This document shows positions 7,906 to 16,906 of a stretch of DNA of 57,113 nt, piece after piece. Both the position numbers and the translations under genes were made by a program. The notes beneath the pieces are model-generated. The model did no database searches. It saw only the letters and a list, made by a program, of their open reading frames with translations, and had not been told where the DNA came from. Source of the stretch: Defluviitaleaceae bacterium (GTDB taxonomy: Bacteria > Bacillota > Clostridia > Lachnospirales > WQUN01); contig WQVK01000013.1 in the NCBI GenBank assembly GCA_009784025.1, positions 1 to 57,113 on the forward strand, given 5' to 3'. The first letter of the stretch is position 1, and each line of letters begins with the position of its first letter.

Positions 7906-8580
7906 ATGAAAAGATTAATAGTTATGGGATTGTTGGTGGCCGCCATGTTTGCTTTAGTAGCTTGCGGAGGTAATGGAGACACAGCAGATACCCCTGCACG
8001 GGGAACACAGGAATCGTCAGCAACCAACAACCAAGCATCACCACGATTTGAAAATTATTATACCTTTGGCGATACCTTTGTGATTTTAGACAGGTGGGAG
8101 TTCACGTTTTTAGAAAATCCCGTTGTTATATATCCAGTTCGTGAACCTTCAGAGGGGGAGTTGGATTCTGTGATAGGGAATAGGTATAGGCGGGCTTATG
8201 AAAGTGGCATTGTGGCATTTCCTGTTATAGTAACCAATGTTTCTGGAGAGTATCAACCACAAGGCATGGTTTCTAACGAAACAATTCACGACCCATCCGA
8301 TACCAGGCAGGGCCAAGCTGGAGGAGACTTAACAGTTGCTGCTGCTATGATATGGAGACATTGGTTTTAAACAGGAGAGTTCCCGGGAATTGGTGAACTG
8401 AACGAGCCCGGAAGCACTAGCGAAGGATATATATTTGCTATATATGGCGGCGATGGTGACTATTGGTGGTCTTGGAGGAATACGCATAGAAGCAATCTTG
8501 TTCCCCGCCGCATCTTTTTGACGAACGCCGATTTTGCTATGGAACTTAGTCATGGGGTATGGTACAATGCTCCGCAGTAA
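7906..8580 (+). pseudogene. Lipoprotein gene interrupted by an in-frame TAA
   Basis: The ATG at 7906 follows TTTAGGAGAG. The product begins with a lipoprotein signal peptide ending in the lipobox LVACGG (Cys at residue 20), then a low-complexity linker and a beta-rich domain (YTFGDTFVILDRWEFTF; VTNVSGEYQ) like immunoglobulin-fold lipoproteins of Clostridia. The frame stops at TAA 8368-8370 after 154 codons. The same frame then continues open for 69 codons (GEFPGIGELNEPGSTSEGY, GDGDYWWSWRN) to TAA 8578-8580, with protein-like content. One nonsense change, a sequencing error or readthrough would explain this. Full length would be 224 codons. Confidence 0.7.
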
Positions 8581-8634
8581 AATCATTTTGCGCGTTGCGT
8601 GGGTCTGCTGTGATTGTCGCAACAAGTTTATATT

Positions 8635-8673
8635 ATCCGTATTCAGAGGGGAAAATCTGAGTGCGGATTTTTT
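8635..8673 (+). terminator. Intrinsic terminator after lipoprotein gene
   Basis: ATCCGTATTCAGA pairs with TCTGAGTGCGGAT across a short loop, followed by TTTTTT. It ends 22 bp before the next promoter. Confidence 0.75.
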
Positions 8674-8695
8674 GTAAAGAAATTTTGAAAAGACC

Positions 8696-8726
8696 TTGAC
8701 ACGATAACCGTTATCCACTTTATACT
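8696..8726 (+). promoter_or_regulatory. MerR-type promoter with GATAACCGTTATC operator
   Basis: TTGACA (8696-8701) and TATACT (8721-8726) are separated by exactly 19 bp, and the spacer contains the perfect dyad GATAAC-C-GTTATC (8703-8715). This is the classic MerR-activated arrangement and serves the MerR gene at 8759. Confidence 0.85.
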
Positions 8727-8758
8727 TGTATTGAGGACAAGGAAGGGACGCAAAAAAT

Positions 8759-9733
8759 ATGGAACTCCAAACAGTCAGCCAAGTTTCTAAAGCACTCGGT
8801 ATTTCTGCGCAAATGCTTCGGTATTATGAGCGAATCGGTTTAGTGCAAAGCCTTCGTAAAGACGGATACGCTTATCGTGTTTATAATGAAGAAAACACAA
8901 AGCGCCTGCATCAAATCGTTATTTTTAGGAAGTTGCAAATACCAATGAAGCAAATCAAAAACATTTTGAATAATCAAAATGCGACTGAAGTGATTGATGT
9001 TTTCCAGCAAAGTATCAACGAGCTTGATGAACAAATTACAGCTATGTCTACCGTCAGAGCTATTTTGACACGCTTCGTTAGCGAATTGCAAGAAAAAGCC
9101 GATGTACAACTGAAACTCGACGTGTTGAATGAAAAGTCCATAATTTCATTAGCCGCTGCCTTATCTTTATCTGAAAATAAAATTAAGGAGAGATTGTCAA
9201 TGGAAGAATTAAACAAAGCGAGTGAGGCATTAGAAAAAGCGAACGAAAAAAAGCCGATGATATTTGTGTACCAAACACACAAAGCCGAATTTTATTATCT
9301 CGGCAAAGAATATCCAAGAAATTGGTATGAGTATATGAACGTATGGGACGATTTCGACAATTCGGGCGGATGGGATATGGTTGAAAAATATCGAAATAAT
9401 CCATCATATAAATGTACTGTCGTAAATCACCTTATTAACCCGGCCGGAATTTATATGGCTGGCACGTTTGTTGATGAAATGACCGATGTTCCTGAAGGCT
9501 TCACGTTAATCAAATTCCCCGCATATGAATACCTCGTTGTCACCCACGAATGGCAATCTGAATGGGATATGTTTATCGTTGAAGAGGCTGTGAAAAAGGT
9601 TCAAATACCAGATGGTTATGTAAAATATGATGATGGTGACAGCCAAATCCGCTTAATCGAAGTAGAACATAATGACCTCGAAAAGGGAAGTCGATGGGAA
9701 AACTGGATTCCGATAAAGCGAGTCACAAAATGA
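8759..9733 (+). CDS. MerR-family regulator with GyrI-like effector domain
   Basis: 324 residues. MerR helix-turn-helix/wing at 1-70 (VSKALGISAQMLRYYERIGL), coiled-coil dimerisation region about 75-125, linker, then a GyrI-like small-molecule-binding domain from about 165 to the end (MIFVYQTHKAEFYYLGKEYP; GIYMAGTFVDEMTDVPEGF). Proteins of this plan (BmrR, TipAL type) bind hydrophobic or cationic drugs and activate their own promoter. The ATG at 8759 follows GGAAGGGAC. A small Cys-rich gene follows 69 bp later, the same order as at 25141-26782. Confidence 0.9.
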   Translation: MELQTVSQVSKALGISAQMLRYYERIGLVQSLRKDGYAYRVYNEENTKRLHQIVIFRKLQIPMKQIKNILNNQNATEVIDVFQQSINELDEQITAMSTVRAILTRFVSELQEKADVQLKLDVLNEKSIISLAAALSLSENKIKERLSMEELNKASEALEKANEKKPMIFVYQTHKAEFYYLGKEYPRNWYEYMNVWDDFDNSGGWDMVEKYRNNPSYKCTVVNHLINPAGIYMAGTFVDEMTDVPEGFTLIKFPAYEYLVVTHEWQSEWDMFIVEEAVKKVQIPDGYVKYDDGDSQIRLIEVEHNDLEKGSRWENWIPIKRVTK

Positions 9734-9802
9734 GCAAAATCAACAACGCCAATGGCGTATCAAGCGATAACGAAATTTTATATTTTATGCAGGAGGTTCA
9801 TT

Positions 9803-10303
9803 ATGGCTGCACAAAAGAAAATCAAGACACCGCTTGAAGAAATCATCCCTAAGTATATCACAGACGAGAAAATGCGAAAAGTTGCGCTGGACTTTGCTGA
9901 ATGGCTACGATTAAACAAGCTCACTCCCGGACAGTACGGCATTAACCGCTGGAAAGCAAGCAATAAAGGCAAGGGGATTTGCTTTATGGTATTGGGAAAC
10001 AATATATGGAAAAAGCATGATTCATGGGTAATCAGACTTGACCTCACCAATATTAAAGAATACGAATCGGCAATAATGAATGAAGGACTGAACGAATTTG
10101 TTTGGAATAACATACATCATTGCTGGCATTGTTGTATCGTATGCGCTCCGGGGTTGGACATGACGCTTATGGGCAGAGAGTATCAAGGTCTTTGTAAAAC
10201 TGTGATACTATACAGCGGCGACCCCGGTGAAGCGGAACTCAACGCCATAAAAAAGCTATTGGAATTAGAGAAACAAGCGAGGGGTGCGCGTGGTAGAAAA
10301 TAA
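9803..10303 (+). CDS. Unknown Cys-rich protein, partner of MerR-GyrI
   Basis: 166 residues from the ATG at 9803 (CAGGAGG ten bases upstream); the frame opens further upstream without a ribosome-binding site. Family not recognised. The N-terminal half is a mixed fold (IPKYITDEKMRKVALDFAEW), and the distinctive feature is a Cys/His cluster near residue 112, HHCWHCCIVCAPG, with a further Cys (GLCKT) about 20 residues on and a helical C-terminus. It appears related to the product at 26231: same length, YI-D start, C-x-VCA cluster and helical tail. Both follow a MerR-GyrI gene. Metal or thiol chemistry is possible but not shown. Confidence 0.75.
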   Translation: MAAQKKIKTPLEEIIPKYITDEKMRKVALDFAEWLRLNKLTPGQYGINRWKASNKGKGICFMVLGNNIWKKHDSWVIRLDLTNIKEYESAIMNEGLNEFVWNNIHHCWHCCIVCAPGLDMTLMGREYQGLCKTVILYSGDPGEAELNAIKKLLELEKQARGARGRK

Positions 10304-10500
10304 GCATAATGCCGTGGACGGCTAAATTTCTCGCCGCTCCGTGATTATTGGTATTAGTAGTAGCGAATCAAGCAATCATAAGTCAAGGTATCAACCATTG
10401 GCTTATTTTTTTGCAAAAATTTCAAACACCTTGACAACATGCTTCCGAGGTTGCCTGTTTCACGCTAAGGAGAACTGCTATAGCCAGCCGAATTGAAAAC

Positions 10501-10546
10501 AAACCCCTTGCAATAAGGCATTGTAAGCCTTATCGCAAGGGGTTTT
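10501..10546. terminator. Bidirectional terminator between convergent genes
   Basis: AACCCCTTGC-AATAAGGC pairs with GCCTTATCGCAAGGGGTTTT around a 6-base loop. The A-rich flank on one side and T run on the other allow use by both the MerR cassette (plus) and ftsH (minus). The rest of the 258-bp gap 10304-10561 shows nothing else recognisable. Confidence 0.85.
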
Positions 10547-10561
10547 CCCGTGCTAATTTTT

Positions 10562-12544
10562 CTAAAAAAGCGGTGTGGTCGGCAGAGCCTCTGGCGGTTC
10601 TGGCTCTCGCCTGTACATCTCCATAAACTCTTCGCCTGTTATTGTTTCTTTGTTGAATAGGAATTCTGCTATTTCTCGCATTTTGTGCTGGTTGGCCTTT
10701 AGTAGGTCTATTGCGGCTTGGTGGCAGGTTTCTAGTATTTGGCGCACTTCTTCGTCTATTACCGCGCCTGTTTCTTCAGAGTAATGGGCTACGCGGCGGC
10801 CGTCTAGATAGCGGTTTTGCACGCTTTCTAGCCCCATCATACCAAATTTGTCGCTCATGCCGTACATGCTTACCATGCTGCGGGCTGTGCTTGTGGCTTT
10901 TTCTATATCGCTGGATGCTCCTGTGGTTTTTGTGTTGAATTCTATTTCTTCTGCGGCACGGCCTGCCAGCGATACGATTATTTCGGCCAGCATTTCGTCC
11001 TTGGTTCGCAGAAAGCGCTCTTCCTCTGGGGCGGTTAGCACGTAACCCAGCGAGCCTTTAGTGCGCGGGATTATTGTGATTTTTTCCACGGGTTTGGCGT
11101 CTTTTTGCACGGCGCTGGCCAGGGCATGTCCTACCTCGTGGAAGGCTACCAGGCGTTTTTCTTTTTCAGACATTATGCGGTCTTTTTTTTCTTTGCCGGC
11201 GATTACCACTTCTACGGCCTCTAGTAAGTCCTCTTGCTGCACTTCGTTGCGTTTCATGCGCACGGCATGTAGGGCGGCTTCGTTTATCATATTGGCCAGG
11301 TCTGCGCCTGCGCCGCCGGGGGTTATCATGGCTATGCGGCGAAGGTCCACATTTGCGCCCATTTTTACCTTTTTGGCATGGACTTTTAGGATGTCTTCGC
11401 GGCCTTTGAGGTCTGGCAGCTCTACATTTATACGCCTGTCGAAGCGGCCGGGGCGCAGCAGGGCTTTGTCCAGGGTTTCTGGGCGGTTGGTTGCGCCCAG
11501 GATTACCACGCCCTTGGAAGAATCAAAGCCGTCCATTTCTGCTAGTAGCTGGTTTAGGGTCTGCTCCCGCTCGTCGTTGGAATTCATTTGATTATCGCGG
11601 CTTTTGCCTATTGCGTCTATTTCGTCTATAAAAATGATGCACGGGGATTGCTGGCTGGCCTGCTTGAAAAGATCACGCACGCGGGATGCACCCACCCCTA
11701 CAAACATTTCCACAAAATCCGAGCCAGACAGTGAGAAGAATACCACATTGGCCTCCCCAGCCACGGCCTTGGCCAGCAGGGTTTTGCCCGTACCAGGCGG
11801 GCCCACAAGCAGCGCGCCTTTTGGCTGAATCGCGCCTATGGCGGCGTATTTTTCTGGGTTGTGTAGGAAATCTACTATTTCCATCAGGCTTTCTTTGGCT
11901 TCTTCTTGGCCAGCTACATCTTCAAAGGTCACGCCGGTTTTCTTTTCCATGTATACTTTGGCGTTGGATTGGCCTATGGACATGAAGCCGCCTTTGCCGC
12001 CCATCATACCGCCCATAACGCGGCGGATTAACATAAACATGATTACGATTAGCAAAATTGGCATCATGAAATTCATGAAAATGACGGCGAACCAGTTGGT
12101 GGTGATTATGGTGGCAGTGTATTCTACGCCGTAGTTATCTAGCATTTCTCGTAGCTGCGGGTCTGGCATGCGGCCGGTGTAGACTATGGCTTGTGGTGGC
12201 TGCGCGTCTTGCCGCATAAAGTTTGAATTTTGCAGCATTTGGCTGATGATATTGCCTGTTGCGGAAGGTTCTACATAGGTTTCCGAGGCATTTTCATCGA
12301 GTTCTTCCGGCAGCAGAGTTATCATGATTCTATCTGCTTGAATTTCTACCTTTTGCACCTGGCCGCTGCGTAGCATCTCTACAAATTCACTGTAGTAGAT
12401 TTCGTGCATATCGTTGCTCATTACCGCACTTACAAACATGTTTATAAGAAAAAACACCGATATTGCAAGGATGATAATGGTAAACCGCCCGCTAGGCCAT
12501 TTGCTTGCGGGCGGCGTTGGTTTATTAGGGTCTTTGTTTTCCAT
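10562..12544 (-). CDS. ftsH: ATP-dependent zinc metalloprotease FtsH
   Basis: 660 residues, normal length. N-terminal TM helix (about 20-42), an extracytoplasmic domain, a second TM (about 155-175, [17 protein letters not shown]), AAA+ domain with Walker A GPPGTGKT (near 246-253), Walker B IIFIDEID and the second region of homology [10 protein letters not shown], then the M41 peptidase with zinc motif HEVGH (near 469; most FtsH have HEAGH). It degrades misfolded and regulatory membrane proteins as a membrane hexamer. It starts one base after the stop of the xylulokinase gene, an unusual partner; ftsH more often follows tilS-hpt. The terminator at 10501 closes the unit. Confidence 0.97.
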   Translation of the reverse strand: MENKDPNKPTPPASKWPSGRFTIIILAISVFFLINMFVSAVMSNDMHEIYYSEFVEMLRSGQVQKVEIQADRIMITLLPEELDENASETYVEPSATGNIISQMLQNSNFMRQDAQPPQAIVYTGRMPDPQLREMLDNYGVEYTATIITTNWFAVIFMNFMMPILLIVIMFMLIRRVMGGMMGGKGGFMSIGQSNAKVYMEKKTGVTFEDVAGQEEAKESLMEIVDFLHNPEKYAAIGAIQPKGALLVGPPGTGKTLLAKAVAGEANVVFFSLSGSDFVEMFVGVGASRVRDLFKQASQQSPCIIFIDEIDAIGKSRDNQMNSNDEREQTLNQLLAEMDGFDSSKGVVILGATNRPETLDKALLRPGRFDRRINVELPDLKGREDILKVHAKKVKMGANVDLRRIAMITPGGAGADLANMINEAALHAVRMKRNEVQQEDLLEAVEVVIAGKEKKDRIMSEKEKRLVAFHEVGHALASAVQKDAKPVEKITIIPRTKGSLGYVLTAPEEERFLRTKDEMLAEIIVSLAGRAAEEIEFNTKTTGASSDIEKATSTARSMVSMYGMSDKFGMMGLESVQNRYLDGRRVAHYSEETGAVIDEEVRQILETCHQAAIDLLKANQHKMREIAEFLFNKETITGEEFMEMYRREPEPPEALPTTPLF

Positions 12545-12545
12545 A

Positions 12546-14018
12546 TCAGGCCTTTGCTATCGCGTGGAAGCTGTCTTTTAGCGCGTTGTATAGGCCTGTG
12601 TATATTGGGTAGCGCTTGTCGTAGGCTTGGGCGGTTTCTTCGCAGGGGGCGTAGCTTTCTGTCACGGCTATTAGGGTTTTGCAGGCTTCTTCTACGGTTG
12701 GGAATGCCCCTGCGCCCACCATGGCCAAAATGGCCGCACCAAAGGCTGGGCCTTCGCCGGTTTGGATTTTTTCTACTTTAAGGCGTAGGATATCCGCAGT
12801 TAGCTGGCACCAGATTGGGCTTTTTGCGCCGCCGCCTATAATACGGGCGGTGTCTACCTTTGCCCCAAGCTCGCGCACGCGGGATAGGATATCACGCAGG
12901 CTAAATGTTACGCCTTCCATCACGGCTAGAGTCATGTCTGCACGGGTTGTGGTCATGTTCATGCCAACGAATGCGCCACGAGCTTGCGGGTCGTTGTGCG
13001 GGGTGCGTTCGCCGGATAGGTATGGCAGGAAGAACACAGGGTTTTTGCCTACTTTGTTGATGTTTTGCTGTTCTTTTGGGTGGTCTGTTGTGGCTAAAAC
13101 TTCTTCCACCCACCATTTGTTTGAACCTGCCGCAGCAAGGGTCACGCCCATGAAATGGTAACGCCCGGTAGAATGGCAGAACGCATGGATGGCCGCCGGG
13201 CTTTTGTCCACGGCAAAATTCTCCGCCGCTACAAAAAGCACGCCAGATGTGCCAAGGGAAACAGAACACATACCCTCGCTTACAATGCCAGAGCCAATCG
13301 CGCCCACGGCCTGGTCGCCGCCGCCTATTATAACCTTGGCGCTGGTGGGCAACCCTGTGGCCACTGCGGCTTCTGCCGTTACGTTACCCACGGCTTCGTA
13401 TGAATGGAAAAGTTTGGCCAGCTGCTCGCGTTTTACACCCACTATTTCCAGCATTTTGTCAGACCAATCCTGGTTCTTTACATCTAGCAGCAACATGCCA
13501 GAAGCATCTGAATAATCTGTGGCGAATACGCCGCTTAATTTATACGCAATATAATCTTTGGGCAGCATGATTTTCTTGATTTTTGCAAAAATCTCTGGCT
13601 CATTATTTTTCACCCAAAGAATCTTCGGGGCGGTGAAGCCTGTAAGCGCCACATTTGCGGCATTTTCCAACAAAACCTCACGGCCAATTTTATTGTTCAA
13701 ATAATCACATTCTGCCGTGGTGCGCTGGTCATTCCACAAGATAGCGCGCCTTAGCACCTTGTCATTCTCATCCAGGGCAACCAGGCCATGCATCTGCCCG
13801 CTAAAGCTTACCGCTGCAACATCTCCAAGCCCGGCGCAAATCTCTTTTAGCCCATCCGCGGTTTGGTTCCACCAATCATCGGGGTCTTGCTCGCTGCGCC
13901 CGTCGTCGTACATGTAAAGCGGATATTCCCTAAAAACAGTACGCAAAACCGAGCCCTTCTCATCCATAGCCAAAAGCTTAACGGCCGAAGTGCCAATATC
14001 AATACCAACAGTAATCAT
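12546..14018 (-). CDS. xylB: Xylulokinase (FGGY family)
   Basis: 490 residues from the ATG at 14018, chosen because AAAAGG lies nine bases upstream. N-terminal FGGY actin-like domain begins VGIDIGTSAVKLLAMDEKG; the sugar site segment is FSGQMHGLVALD with GQMHG typical of XylB; the second domain has the ATP-binding GGGDQAVGAIGSG and the signature GGGAKSPIWCQLTADIL. It phosphorylates D-xylulose to xylulose-5-phosphate for the pentose phosphate pathway. No xylose isomerase or transporter is in the window; the gene is cotranscribed with ftsH. Substrate assignment rests on these motifs; another ketopentose is possible. Confidence 0.88.
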   Translation of the reverse strand: MITVGIDIGTSAVKLLAMDEKGSVLRTVFREYPLYMYDDGRSEQDPDDWWNQTADGLKEICAGLGDVAAVSFSGQMHGLVALDENDKVLRRAILWNDQRTTAECDYLNNKIGREVLLENAANVALTGFTAPKILWVKNNEPEIFAKIKKIMLPKDYIAYKLSGVFATDYSDASGMLLLDVKNQDWSDKMLEIVGVKREQLAKLFHSYEAVGNVTAEAAVATGLPTSAKVIIGGGDQAVGAIGSGIVSEGMCSVSLGTSGVLFVAAENFAVDKSPAAIHAFCHSTGRYHFMGVTLAAAGSNKWWVEEVLATTDHPKEQQNINKVGKNPVFFLPYLSGERTPHNDPQARGAFVGMNMTTTRADMTLAVMEGVTFSLRDILSRVRELGAKVDTARIIGGGAKSPIWCQLTADILRLKVEKIQTGEGPAFGAAILAMVGAGAFPTVEEACKTLIAVTESYAPCEETAQAYDKRYPIYTGLYNALKDSFHAIAKA

Positions 14019-14053
14019 TCTCATCATCCTTTTATTTTTATTATCACTAGGTG

Positions 14054-14082
14054 AGTATAATGAAAATGCGGGGAAATTGCAA
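14054..14082 (-). promoter_or_regulatory. Sigma-A promoter for xylB-ftsH
   Basis: On the minus strand TTGCAA (14082-14077), 17-bp spacer, TATACT (14059-14054), 36 bp before the xylB start. Confidence 0.7.
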
Positions 14083-14109
14083 TATAAACCGTGCATCCAC
14101 TTCTTCGGG

Positions 14110-14151
14110 AAAAATCCAGTTGGTCGGATTTTCCGACCAACTGGATTTTTT
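14110..14151. terminator. Family G hairpin (CAGTTGGTCGG stem)
   Basis: AAAATCCAGTTGGTCGG pairs perfectly with CCGACCAACTGGATTTT across ATTTT, then extra Ts. The same stem core recurs at 23809, 35040 and 42146. It lies between two divergent genes, so it is not at the end of an obvious operon. Confidence 0.75.
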
Positions 14152-14264
14152 CGGAGCTGATATAAGGCCTGTAACGGTTTTCAAATTTTATAAAAAATTC
14201 TCTCCCTTGTGTCAATCTCGCCAATCACTTATGATTGCAGCATCACCAGAAGGAGGCCACGCCT

Positions 14265-15095
14265 ATGAAATACCGCAATGCTACAGAGTTATTGCCGCCG
14301 CAGTTATTGCAAGAGCTGCAGCAGTATGCACAGGGCGAGACGCTGTATGTTCCTAGGGTTAAGCGCAAATCTTGGGGCGAGGGTACTGGGGCAAAAAGCT
14401 TCTATCTTCAAAGGGATATGGATATTAAATCTCGATTTAAGCAAGGGGATAATATCGAGAAACTTGGCGACGAGTTTTTCATTTCCGAAGACGCGGTGAA
14501 GAAAATTGTCTATAAAAAAGGAGATATTGATATGAGGGCTAATGAAATTGATTATAGCAAATATTTTTGGCAAGACGAGCTGATACGCGTGCGCCGCTCT
14601 AGGCCAGAAGATTGGAAGCTTAACGGCGCCCCAGGTTACGACAGCGAGGAACGCTTCTTCTCAGATTACGGCCAAGAGCTGCCCAACGACGAAGAATCGA
14701 GAAAAGATATTTGGGAAAACTACGTAAAAGCAAATTGGAATAGCGACGACCGCATCTTGCTAGCCTTCGAAACACACGATGGCAAATACGTAGGCGGCGG
14801 CAACCTGCATGCAATCAACGAACGTAACGGCACATTCGGCATGTTCGTGGGCGCATCCGAAGAGCGCTACGCAATAGCCGGCGCAAAACTAATGCTAAAC
14901 TACGCCTTCAACGAGCTGCGCCTAAACAACTGCCACACAGGCTTCATAGAAAACGACTACATTTACCAGCCAATATTCGTAAAACTAGGCTTCACCCTAG
15001 AAGGCACAAGGCGCCAACAAGTATTCCACAACGGAAAATACTGGAACGAGAATTTATACGGCTTATTGGCAGAGGAGTTTAATGCTAAAGGATAA
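14265..15095 (+). CDS. CD3324-like HTH domain fused to GNAT acetyltransferase
   Basis: 276 residues from the ATG at 14265 (AGGAGG upstream). Residues 1-85 match the CD3324-type helix-turn-helix protein pattern (YRNATELLPPQLLQELQQYA; GETLYVPRVKRKSWGEGTG; LGDEFFISEDAVKKIVYKK). From about residue 90 it is a GNAT acetyltransferase (VRRSRPEDW; GMFVGASEERYAIAGAKLM; LRLNNCHTGFIENDYIYQPI). The two parts are usually separate proteins. An internal ATG at 14532 with a perfect AAGGAG could also make the GNAT alone. The acceptor substrate is unknown. A family E repeat begins in its TAA. Confidence 0.82.
   Translation: MKYRNATELLPPQLLQELQQYAQGETLYVPRVKRKSWGEGTGAKSFYLQRDMDIKSRFKQGDNIEKLGDEFFISEDAVKKIVYKKGDIDMRANEIDYSKYFWQDELIRVRRSRPEDWKLNGAPGYDSEERFFSDYGQELPNDEESRKDIWENYVKANWNSDDRILLAFETHDGKYVGGGNLHAINERNGTFGMFVGASEERYAIAGAKLMLNYAFNELRLNNCHTGFIENDYIYQPIFVKLGFTLEGTRRQQVFHNGKYWNENLYGLLAEEFNAKG
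14518..14534 (+). promoter_or_regulatory. Internal Shine-Dalgarno and in-frame ATG
   Basis: AAGGAG (14518-14523) lies eight bases before an in-frame ATG (14532) exactly at the HTH/GNAT junction, so the acetyltransferase half may also be made on its own. Confidence 0.55.
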
Positions 15096-15170
15096 GACCG
15101 TCAGAGGCTTCGCCTCCAACACCTCCACAAACTTTTTGAAAAAAGTTTGACAAAAACTTTAAAGTTTTGG
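15093..15170 (+). repeat. Family E repeat beginning in a stop codon
   Basis: TAAGACCGTCAGAGGCTTCG starts with the stop codon of the HTH-GNAT gene. It is followed by CACCTCCACAAACTTTTTG, an AAAAAGTTTGACAAAAAC block and TTAAAGTTTT. The interval 15171-15449 shows no gene and no recognisable element. Confidence 0.8.
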
Positions 15171-15449
15171 ATGGGTTGGGGTGAGGTCTCTTTTTTATTG
15201 TTGCAGGATGAAAGATTGAGAAAATTTGATGGTTCGTGAAAGCGATTGCTATGTATTGCGGTGAGAAAAATAGATAATTTGCGGTAATGTGTTGTTGCTG
15301 CAAGTGGCGTGAATACTGGGTTTTGTTTGTAATGTGATCGAGAAAGACAAGATGTCGATAATCACTACGATATGCGCGGCATGAGAAAAAATATAGAGTT
15401 TCTGTGAAAATAATTGCAAAGCTATGTGAGTATCATATATCTTTTGCCA

Positions 15450-15482
15450 TGGCAGGCGAGACAGATTTCGAATTATCTCACC
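15450..15482 (-). repeat. Family C half copy
   Basis: GGCGAGACAGATTTCGAATT then ATCTCAC is one end of family C, abutting the family D copy at 15484 as at 7563. Confidence 0.65.
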
Positions 15483-15483
15483 T

Positions 15484-15648
15484 TATAGCCGCTCCACCTA
15501 AAAACACTCACATAGAACTTGTAAATTTTCCGCAAGCCTTCGTCGCTAAAAACCTTGCGCACCGCTAGTGCGCGGCGGCTTTCAGCTCCTCGCCTTGCGG
15601 AAAGTTTCCTGCGCTCTATGCGAATGTTTTTAGGTGGAGCGGCTATAA
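15484..15648. repeat. Family D MITE-like element (165 bp)
   Basis: Terminal inverted repeats ATAGCCGCTCCACCTAAAAA / TTTTTAGGTGGAGCGGCTAT and the interior GCGCACCGCTAGTGCGCGG palindrome. Almost identical to the copies at 7619 and 56993. Confidence 0.85.
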
Positions 15649-15746
15649 TATCCTAGGGCGGCGATATAAACTACCCAGGCCGCCGCAAATAAAGTAGTTG
15701 ACTTCAATTTCTAATGCCATTACCCTAGCGGCAGGAGGGATAGGCC

Positions 15747-16328
15747 ATGAGCGAAATAAAGAAATTGTCAGAGCTGGGCAGCAACCAGCTAAGCCAGGCA
15801 GTAGGCGTGTTTGTGGAGGGCTTCTACAATATACTTTCCAGCATAACCAAGGATAAAGGCAAGCTGCACGATATATTTAAACATTCCCTAAACCGCAATG
15901 CCAACTACGCCTATCTGCAAAACGGTCAGGCCGTTGGCTTCCTCGGGATAAGAGATTCCGAAAGCCGCCCCTTGAAGCTAAACAAGGAAGTTTTCCTGGC
16001 ATCTGTGGGCGGCCTGGCCGGAAAATTCGCATACAAGATGACAAGCTCTGCTTTAGAAAACGTACCGCCGCCCAAGCCAAACGAAACCTACATCGACTAT
16101 CTAGCCATAGCCCCAGCCCACAGAGGCCAAGGCATAGGCACAAAACTGATAGAATATGCCAAAGATAGCTCGCAAAGCGAATATTTAATGATACAAGTGC
16201 TGTCTAAAAACGTAGGGGCAAAAAAACTATATGAACGACGCGGCTTTAGTACAGTAGAAGCCAAAATAAATCTGCTGACGATGCTTAAATGTTTCGGCAG
16301 GCCAATCACCATGAAGATGAAAATTTGA
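15747..16328 (+). CDS. GNAT-family N-acetyltransferase
   Basis: 193 residues starting at an ATG behind GCAGGAGGGA. The acetyl-CoA-binding motif A is clear near residue 115-135 (IAPAHRGQGIGTKLIEYA), preceded by a YIDYLAI strand, and motif B follows (KNVGAKKLYERRGF). The N-terminal half is longer than in minimal GNATs and has a LASVGGLAGKFAYK segment. The family transfers acetyl groups to amines of small molecules or proteins; the acceptor here cannot be read from sequence. Flanked by a family D element upstream and a long non-coding stretch downstream. Confidence 0.85.
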   Translation: MSEIKKLSELGSNQLSQAVGVFVEGFYNILSSITKDKGKLHDIFKHSLNRNANYAYLQNGQAVGFLGIRDSESRPLKLNKEVFLASVGGLAGKFAYKMTSSALENVPPPKPNETYIDYLAIAPAHRGQGIGTKLIEYAKDSSQSEYLMIQVLSKNVGAKKLYERRGFSTVEAKINLLTMLKCFGRPITMKMKI

Positions 16329-16561
16329 CAGCTAAGCGTGGATGCAATATGTATCGTTTCGTAAAATGCGCAACTTTAACTACCAAGCGTGTATCCTTCA
16401 TATTTAGCTGGCAATATGCTAAAACAACCAAAAAAGGCTAACATGACATGCTGTTGACATAAATATGCCAATTGTCGGCCTTGACTGCCACGAGCAAACT
16501 AAAAGACAAATCGCCACGAACGCAATAATTATAGTGTATTCACGGTATTTTGTCGTTCGCT

Positions 16562-16601
16562 TTCAAATCAACTTATTACGATTTGTAATAAATTGATTTG
16601 A
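16562..16601. repeat. Hairpin in a 578-bp non-coding stretch
   Basis: TTCAAATCAACTTATTAC pairs with GTAATAAATTGATTTGAA across GATTT with one mismatch. The gap 16329-16906 otherwise has no credible gene; it holds this hairpin and the short family D-like element at 16799. Confidence 0.6.
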
Positions 16602-16798
16602 ATATGATGATTTCGTAAATAAAAGACACAATAAGTATCTTGCGGAACGAGTGGAGCGATACTATGTGGCTTAAAAAATAACACTGAAAACGGTCTGTTT
16701 GGTCTTATGGTTTTTATGCTCCAACGCTAACCCATTCTTGTATCGCCCTGTGCGCTGCGATACGATTTTTCAATGTTTCAGAAAACATACGGTATTGC

Positions 16799-16889
16799 AA
16801 TTCCACGCAAAAACACTCACATATAACTTAGAAATTCCAGCAAGGCTACCTTGCAAAAATTTCTAAGTTATATGTGAGTGTTTTGCGTA
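16799..16889. repeat. Family D-related short palindrome (91 bp)
   Basis: AAAACACTCACATATAACTT and AAGTTATATGTGAGTGTTTT form long inverted arms, with an inner GCAAGGCTACCTTGC loop. The ends resemble family D (CACTCACATA) but the GCCGCTCC terminus is missing. It ends 17 bp from the dnaJ stop and may serve as its terminator. Confidence 0.65.
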
Positions 16890-16906
16890 AAAAACGATTT
16901 TGTCTG

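Noticed and set aside
12679..13161. Plus-strand ORF antisense to xylB, and similar long antisense ORFs over ftsH, dnaK and ftsZ
   Set aside because: They mirror codon bias of the real gene on the other strand and have no start signals or family motifs.
16329..16906. Possible degraded insertion sequence or tRNA gene
   Set aside because: Hairpins are present but no transposase fragment or tRNA cloverleaf could be made out.
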